A program made the position numbers and the translations under genes. The notes below the pieces were generated by a model that saw only the letters and a program-made list of their open reading frames with translations, had not been told where the DNA came from and did no database searches. This document shows positions 58,772 to 64,000 of a DNA stretch of 64,000 nt, one piece after another (position 1 is the first letter of the stretch; every line of letters begins with the position of its first letter). This DNA is from Nocardia flavorosea NBRC 108225 (GTDB lineage: Bacteria; Actinomycetota; Actinomycetes; Mycobacteriales; Mycobacteriaceae). Location: NCBI RefSeq assembly GCF_001613385.1, contig NZ_BDCG01000010.1, positions 124,001-188,000 on the forward strand, in the 5' to 3' direction.

Positions 58772-61723
58772 TCAGTCGCGCGGCTTCTCGCGCAACTCGT
58801 AGGCCTCGATGATGTCGCCCTCCTTGATATCGGAGTACGTCAGCGTCATACCGCATTCGAAGCCTTCGCGGACCTCCATGGCGTCGTCCTTCTCGCGGCG
58901 CAACGAGCTGATCGTCGTGGATTCGGCGACCACCATGTTGTCGCGGAGCAGACGAGCCTTGGCATTGCGCTTCACGGCGCCCGAGGTGACCATGCAGCCG
59001 GCGATGAGACCGATCTTGGACGACCGGAAGATCGCCCGGATTTCGGCGCGGCCCAGTTCGACCTCTTCGTAGACCGGCTTGAGCATGCCCTTGAGCGCAC
59101 TCTCGATCTCGTCGATGGCCTGGTAGATCACCGAGTAGTACCGGATATCCACGCCTTCGCGGTTGGCCAGTTCGGTGGCCTTGCCCTCCGCCCGGACGTT
59201 GAACCCGATGATGATCGCGTTCGACGCGGACGCCAGGTTGACGTTGGTTTCGGTGACACCACCGACACCGCGGTCGATGACCCGCAAGCGCACCTCGTCG
59301 TCGATCTCGATCCCGAGCAGGGCCTCTTCCAGCGCCTCGACGGTACCGGAGTTGTCGCCCTTCAGGATCAGGTTCAGCTCGCTGGTTTCCTTCAGCGCGG
59401 CATCCAGATCCTCGAGGCTGATCCGCTTACGGCTCCGTGCGGCCAGTGCGTTGCGCTTACGCGCATTGCGCCGGTCGGCGATCTGCCGGGCGATCCGGTC
59501 CTCGTCGACGACGAGCAGGTTGTCGCCCGCGCCCGGTACCGAGGTGAAGCCGACGACCTGGACCGGTCGCGACGGCAGCGCCGCCTCGACATCGGCCCCG
59601 TGCTCGTCGACCATGCGCCGGACACGGCCGTAGGCGTCGCCCGCCACGATCGAATCGCCGACCCGTAGCGTGCCGCGCTGGATGAGCACCGTGGCGACCG
59701 GGCCGCGACCGCGGTCCAGATGCGCTTCGATGGCCACACCCTGGGCGTCCTGTTCCGGGTTGGCCCGCAGGTCCAGGGCGGCGTCTGCGGTGAGCAGCAC
59801 TGCTTCGAGCAACGCGTCGATATTGATGTTCTCCCGGGCGGAGATGTCGACGAACATGGTTTCGCCGCCGTATTCCTCGGCCACCAGGTTGTATTCGGTC
59901 AGCTGCTGCCGGATCTTCTCCGGGTTCGCGCCTTCCTTGTCGATCTTGTTGACCGCCACCACGATCGGCACATCGGCCGCTTGCGCGTGGTTGATCGCCT
60001 CCACCGTCTGCGGCATCACACCGTCATCGGCGGCGACCACCAGAATCGCGATATCGGTGGCCTTCGCACCACGGGCACGCATGGCGGTGAACGCCTCGTG
60101 ACCCGGGGTGTCGATGAAGGTGATCAGCCGGTCTTCCTCGCCGAGATGGGTCATCACCTGGTAGGCGCCGATGTGCTGGGTGATACCGCCGGCCTCGCCC
60201 TCGCGGACGTTGGCCTTACGGATGGTATCCAGCAGCCGGGTCTTACCGTGGTCGACGTGGCCCATCACGGTGACCACCGGCGGCCGCTGCTCGAGGTCTT
60301 CCTCGCCGCCTTCGTCCTCGCCGTAGGTGAGGTCGAAGGATTCCAGCAGCTCGCGGTCCTCGTCTTCGGGGCTGACCACGTGCACGACGTAGTTCATCTC
60401 GCTGCCGAGCAGTTCCAGGGTCTCGTCGTTCACCGACTGGGTCGCGGTGACCATTTCGCCGAGGTTGAACAGCGCCTGGACCAAGGCGGCCGGGTTGGCG
60501 TCGATCTTCTCCGCGAAATCGGACAGCGACGCGCCGCGAGCGAGGCGGATGACCTCACCGTTACCGCGCGGCAGCCGCACCCCGCCGACCGACGGAGCCT
60601 GCATCGAATCGTATTCCTGGCGCTTCTGCCGCTTCGACTTGCGACCACGCCGCGGCGCGCCACCGGGACGGCCGAAGGCACCAGCCGCGCCACCGCGACC
60701 ACCGGGGCCACCCGGACGGCCACCACCGGGACGACCACGGAAGCCGCCACCACCGGCGGGTGCACCGGTACCGGCGGGCGCGCCGCCGCCACCGCGGTAA
60801 CCGCCGCCACCACCGGGACGACCGCCGCCACCGGCGCCGGGACGACCCGGACGGCCACCGGCCGCGGGGCCGGGGCGTGCCGAACGCTGAGGCATCGCAC
60901 CGGGGGTCGGGCGGGGAGGCATGGAGGCCGGGCTCGGCCGCGGGCCGCCGGGACGTGGGCCACCCTGGGCAGCTGCGGGCCGCTGGCCACCGGGGCCGGG
61001 GCGCGGAGCGTTCTGACCGGGACGGGGACCACCCTGGCCCGGACGCGGACCGCCCTGGGCGGGCCCCGGACGCGGGCCACCCTGCCCCGGTGTCGGGCGG
61101 GGGCCCGGCTGCGGACGCGGTGTCGGACGCTCACGTTCGGGCGCCGAAGAATACGGATTGTTGCCGACCCGAGGCGGTTTCGGACCGGGTTTCGGGCCGG
61201 GCCGGGCCGGGCTCGGGCCGGGCGCGGCCGGACGCTGCTGGGCACCCGGGCGAGCGGCGGGGGTGGCCGGTTTGGCCGCCGGAGCCTGCGCCGCTTCCCG
61301 GCTGGGCGCGGGCGCGGGGCCCGGCTTCACCGCCGGGCCGGGCCGCGGAGCGGCGGCCGGCTTGGGCCCACTGTCGGCGGCCGGGGCCGGTGTGGCCTCG
61401 GCAGCCGGTGCGGATTCGGCGGGCCCCTGCTGCCCCGTGGGGGCCGGGGTGCGCGGACCTGGCCGCGGACCGGGAGCCGCGGGTTTGGCGCCGGTCGCAG
61501 GACCGGGACGGGCCGACGACGGTTTGGATCCGTTCGACCTGTCGGATTTCGCCGGCGCGGATTTCGCCGCGAACGATTCGCGCAGCCGGCGCGCGACGGG
61601 TGCCTCCACCGTCGACGAAGCCGACTTCACGAACTCGCCTTGCTCCTTGAGCTTCGCGAGTAGTTCTTTACTCGTGACACCGAGTTCTTTTGCCAACTCG
61701 TGCACGCGGGCCTTGCCTGCCAC
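58772..61723 (-). CDS. infB: Translation initiation factor IF-2
   Basis: IF-2 is the GTPase that places initiator tRNA on the 30S subunit. The 983-residue protein starts [27 protein letters not shown] (IF-2 N domain). About 330 residues of Pro/Gly/Arg/Ala repeats follow ([19 protein letters not shown] units, then Gly-rich repeats), then a second IF2-N motif. The G domain has GHVDHGKT near residue 487, then DTPGHEAF and VAVNKIDK, followed by domains II-IV. The GTG at 61723 is used because GAGGAG lies just upstream; an ATG 19 codons earlier is not conserved. Confidence 0.97.
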   Translation of the reverse strand: MAGKARVHELAKELGVTSKELLAKLKEQGEFVKSASSTVEAPVARRLRESFAAKSAPAKSDRSNGSKPSSARPGPATGAKPAAPGPRPGPRTPAPTGQQGPAESAPAAEATPAPAADSGPKPAAAPRPGPAVKPGPAPAPSREAAQAPAAKPATPAARPGAQQRPAAPGPSPARPGPKPGPKPPRVGNNPYSSAPERERPTPRPQPGPRPTPGQGGPRPGPAQGGPRPGQGGPRPGQNAPRPGPGGQRPAAAQGGPRPGGPRPSPASMPPRPTPGAMPQRSARPGPAAGGRPGRPGAGGGGRPGGGGGYRGGGGAPAGTGAPAGGGGFRGRPGGGRPGGPGGRGGAAGAFGRPGGAPRRGRKSKRQKRQEYDSMQAPSVGGVRLPRGNGEVIRLARGASLSDFAEKIDANPAALVQALFNLGEMVTATQSVNDETLELLGSEMNYVVHVVSPEDEDRELLESFDLTYGEDEGGEEDLEQRPPVVTVMGHVDHGKTRLLDTIRKANVREGEAGGITQHIGAYQVMTHLGEEDRLITFIDTPGHEAFTAMRARGAKATDIAILVVAADDGVMPQTVEAINHAQAADVPIVVAVNKIDKEGANPEKIRQQLTEYNLVAEEYGGETMFVDISARENINIDALLEAVLLTADAALDLRANPEQDAQGVAIEAHLDRGRGPVATVLIQRGTLRVGDSIVAGDAYGRVRRMVDEHGADVEAALPSRPVQVVGFTSVPGAGDNLLVVDEDRIARQIADRRNARKRNALAARSRKRISLEDLDAALKETSELNLILKGDNSGTVEALEEALLGIEIDDEVRLRVIDRGVGGVTETNVNLASASNAIIIGFNVRAEGKATELANREGVDIRYYSVIYQAIDEIESALKGMLKPVYEEVELGRAEIRAIFRSSKIGLIAGCMVTSGAVKRNAKARLLRDNMVVAESTTISSLRREKDDAMEVREGFECGMTLTYSDIKEGDIIEAYELREKPRD

Positions 61724-61831
61724 TGCTCTCCTCACTGAGAGGTCGAGCAGCGCCGCCCGCCTGCTGGCGGGGCCCCGCACGACCTCGGGTTAACTCCGAT
61801 GGACGTTCATCGTTGGTACTTCACGGTGTGC

Positions 61832-62323
61832 TCATGAGTGCTCGTGCCTGTTCTCGAGGTGTTGCTCCAGGGCTGAGATATCCAGATTTCCGGACACTCG
61901 TAGTGCTCTGCCGATCGCTCGGCGCCGGACCGCGGTGCGCAGACAAGACGAAAAGGGGTGCAGCCAGGCACCCCGTCCGGAAAGTCTGCGCTGCGGGTCG
62001 GGAACGATCACGACGGCCTCCGCACCGTTTCCGGTGCCGAGCCCACGCGCCACGATCCGCAGCAGTCCGGCAGCCGGTTCGCGTTTCCGGCATCCGACAC
62101 ACGTACGCACCGGATACTCCGGGCGCCGGGGCGCCGCGGATTCACCACGTTCGTGGGCGGGAACCGAAGACTCGGACCGAACCTGACACCACTCTACCGC
62201 TGACCGGTCGGCACTCTCCAACCCCGCCCCCGGCGACGGCACCGCGGGCAGGTCGGCGCGGCTTGTCCGCCGGTCCGGTGAACCGGCGGACAAGGGGCGC
62301 GCCGGGCGCGGGGTAGTGGTCAA
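61832..62323 (-). CDS. YlxR/DUF448 family RNA-binding protein
   Basis: The protein has 163 residues from the TTG at 62323, whose TTGA overlaps the nusA stop. The conserved part is at the C-terminal half: [21 protein letters not shown] (the CxxC-like CVGCR motif) and [28 protein letters not shown]. The first 75 residues are a Pro/Ser/Arg-rich extension not found in the usual 90-residue YlxR, so the true start may be further in. The family is encoded between nusA and infB in most bacteria and binds RNA. Confidence 0.88.
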   Translation of the reverse strand: MTTTPRPARPLSAGSPDRRTSRADLPAVPSPGAGLESADRSAVEWCQVRSESSVPAHERGESAAPRRPEYPVRTCVGCRKREPAAGLLRIVARGLGTGNGAEAVVIVPDPQRRLSGRGAWLHPFSSCLRTAVRRRAIGRALRVSGNLDISALEQHLENRHEHS

Positions 62324-63348
62324 CGGCGCTGGGCCTCCGTCCGCACCGAACCACCCGAATCCGGTGCCGCATCACTGCGAATATCGATACGCCACCCGGT
62401 GAGCCGGGCGGCGAGCCGCGCGTTCTGCCCCTCCTTGCCGATGGCCAGCGACAGCTGGAAATCGGGCACGATCACCCGCGCCGCGCGGGCATCGGGATCG
62501 ACAACTGTGACCGAAACCACCTTCGACGGCGACAGCGCGTTGCCCACGAAGGTTGCCGGATCGTCGGCGTAGTCGATGATGTCGATCTTCTCGCCGGCCA
62601 GTTCGCTCATCACATTGCGCACCCGCTGCCCCATCGGGCCGATACAGGCACCTTTGGCGTTGACTCCGGACACCGTGGACCGGACCGCGATCTTGGACCG
62701 GTGCCCGGCCTCGCGGGCGACCGCCACGATCTCCACCGATCCGTCCGCGATCTCGGGCACCTCGAGCGCGAACAGGCGCCGCACGAGATTGGGGTGGGTC
62801 CGCGAGAGGGTGATCTGTGGCCCGCGCGGCCCACGGGACACGCCGACCACATAGCACTTGATCCGGTCGCCGTGCTCGTAGGTCTCCCCCGGCACCTGCT
62901 CCGCGGACGGGATCAGCCCCTCGGTGCCGTGCAACTCGCTGCCGATCCGCACGACCACGGTGCCGCGGGCGTTGGCACGCGCATCACGCTGCACCACACC
63001 GCCGACGATATCGCCCTCGTGGGTGGAGAATTCGCCGAAGGATTTCTCGTTCTCCGCATCGCGTAACCGCTGCAGTACGACCTGACGGGCGGTGGTCGCG
63101 GCGATACGGCCGAAACCTTCGGGGGTGTCGTCCCATTCGGAGATCACCTGCCCGTCGGCGTCGAGTTCGGTGGCCAGCACCCGGACCAGACCGGTGCGCT
63201 GATCGATTTCGACCCGGGCGTTGGACTGATGGCCCTCGGTATGCTTGTAGGCGGTCAGCAATGCGGATTCGATCGCGGAGATCACGGTTTCGATCGAGAT
63301 CCCCTTATCCGCGACGATGGCGCGCAGGGCTTCGATTTCGATATTCAT
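62320..63348 (-). CDS. nusA: Transcription termination/antitermination factor NusA
   Basis: NusA binds RNA polymerase and nascent RNA to modulate pausing, termination and rRNA antitermination. The 342-residue protein has the N-terminal polymerase-binding domain ([23 protein letters not shown]), the S1 domain ([25 protein letters not shown]) and two KH domains ([22 protein letters not shown] and [21 protein letters not shown]). It lacks the acidic C-terminal repeats of E. coli NusA, as usual in actinobacteria. It overlaps rimP by four bases (ATGA) at its start. Confidence 0.97.
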   Translation of the reverse strand: MNIEIEALRAIVADKGISIETVISAIESALLTAYKHTEGHQSNARVEIDQRTGLVRVLATELDADGQVISEWDDTPEGFGRIAATTARQVVLQRLRDAENEKSFGEFSTHEGDIVGGVVQRDARANARGTVVVRIGSELHGTEGLIPSAEQVPGETYEHGDRIKCYVVGVSRGPRGPQITLSRTHPNLVRRLFALEVPEIADGSVEIVAVAREAGHRSKIAVRSTVSGVNAKGACIGPMGQRVRNVMSELAGEKIDIIDYADDPATFVGNALSPSKVVSVTVVDPDARAARVIVPDFQLSLAIGKEGQNARLAARLTGWRIDIRSDAAPDSGGSVRTEAQRR

Positions 63349-63968
63349 TCCATGGTCCCTTCGGTCGAATCGGACGCGTCGACGGTGGTGGCGGTGTGCT
63401 CCGCGGCGTCCGCTCCCGCGGGTGGACGACCGGAGGCGACACCTCCGGTGAGTTCCAGTTCACGTGCGCTGGGCGGGGAGAACTCGACCTCCACCACAGC
63501 GTGTTCGATATCCCCCAGTCCGACGGTGACCAGGCGCGGCGCGCGCTTACTCCCCAGCACCAGCGCGATGCGGTCACTTTCGAGGGCACCGGCTCTGGCC
63601 TCGAACGTCGTCGGCAGGCCGGGCTCCGGCGGTGTCACCCCCGGCCGCAGCCGGATCCTGACCTTGCGCCCCCGCGCCCGGCGCCAGTGCCGGTCGGCGG
63701 TGAGCGGGCGGTCCACACCCGGCGTCGTCACCTCGAGCAGGTACCGGACGGCACCGAATTCGTCGTCCGCTTCGTCCAGCCGCGCCGAAACCTCGGAGCT
63801 GAGTTCGGCGATACTGTCCAGGTCCGCGGTTTCGTCGCTGTCCACGATCACCCGCACCCGGGTCTGTCCCGCCGCGGTGGAAACCTCGACTCCCTCGAGA
63901 TCGAATCCTCGACCGGCGACGAGTCCGGCTACGAGCCGGCTCACCCCTTCCTCGGTCGGCATCGGCAT
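63345..63968 (-). CDS. rimP: Ribosome maturation factor RimP
   Basis: RimP helps assemble the 30S subunit (formerly YhbC/P15A). The 207-residue protein has the conserved [39 protein letters not shown] and [30 protein letters not shown] segments. A C-terminal tail of about 30 residues (Ala/Thr/Asp-rich) is longer than in E. coli. It is first in the rimP-nusA-ylxR-infB order in this window; the promoter would lie at or beyond the right edge (63969 onward). Confidence 0.93.
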   Translation of the reverse strand: MPMPTEEGVSRLVAGLVAGRGFDLEGVEVSTAAGQTRVRVIVDSDETADLDSIAELSSEVSARLDEADDEFGAVRYLLEVTTPGVDRPLTADRHWRRARGRKVRIRLRPGVTPPEPGLPTTFEARAGALESDRIALVLGSKRAPRLVTVGLGDIEHAVVEVEFSPPSARELELTGGVASGRPPAGADAAEHTATTVDASDSTEGTME

Positions 63969-64000
63969 ATGGGCAGCTCCTGGTTCAGTTGTTACGCGGA

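Noticed and set aside
60680..61500. Repetitive DNA over the infB 5' half as a mobile or CRISPR-like repeat
   Set aside because: The repetition is coding: Pro/Gly/Arg repeats of the IF-2 N-terminal linker, normal in actinobacteria.

Overview
The window is high-GC actinobacterial chromosome. The mycolic-acid lineage (Mycobacteriales), and most likely a Nocardia-like genus, is inferred from gene content and order. The order closely follows the M. tuberculosis Rv2727c-Rv2842c interval: miaA, an Rv2728c homologue, a DUF349 gene, an Rv2732c homologue, miaB, recX-recA, DUF3046, clgR-pspA-pspM, cinA-pgsA3, argA, ftsK, rnj-dapA, dapB, pepR-gpsI-rpsO-ribF-mntR, truB-pptT-metallophosphoesterase, dinF-type MATE, nrnA-rbfA-ylxP-infB-ylxR-nusA-rimP. 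No rRNA, tRNA, CRISPR array, insertion sequence or prophage was recognised. Gene identities rest on recognisable motifs and remembered family members, not on a database search.

Layout. 0-5 kb: tRNA modification (miaA, miaB) with conserved companions. 5.7-9.1 kb: a gluABCD-type glutamate ABC importer placed between miaB and recX. 9.3-14.3 kb: a methyltransferase, recX-recA with a LexA-type SOS box and a LexA-independent damage promoter, DUF3046, a glycosyltransferase and a PIG-L deacetylase. 14.3-18.4 kb: the envelope-stress cluster clgR-pspA-pspM plus a small membrane protein, then cinA-pgsA. 18.5-25.3 kb: argA, YciI, TerC, ftsK, a TIGR03085 protein and two exported proteins. 25.4-33.8 kb: rnj-dapA, a ribbon-helix-helix regulator with a striking operator, a two-component system with a third, degenerate kinase-like membrane protein, a flavodoxin and dapB. 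34-38 kb: small accessory genes (CGNR regulator, alcohol dehydrogenase, VOC protein, and a divergent MFS/ArsR pair). 38.2-44.6 kb: RNA decay and translation genes, riboflavin kinase and mntR.

44.7-52 kb holds the most unusual part. It is an apparently self-contained catabolic locus with a class III aminotransferase, a DUF3830 protein, an amidase, a D-2-hydroxyacid dehydrogenase, two paralogous maleate-isomerase/Asp-Glu-racemase-fold proteins (one lacking the second catalytic cysteine) and a FadR-type GntR regulator. The same 16-base sequence containing a TTGTCAACAA palindrome occurs in both intergenic promoter regions of the locus, so the three transcripts look like one regulon. The substrate is unknown.

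52.4-64 kb returns to housekeeping: truB, pptT, a phosphoesterase, a MATE exporter, then the nrnA-rbfA-ylxP and infB-ylxR-nusA-rimP translation and transcription block, read leftward with several start/stop overlaps. Bidirectional hairpins close several convergent gene pairs.
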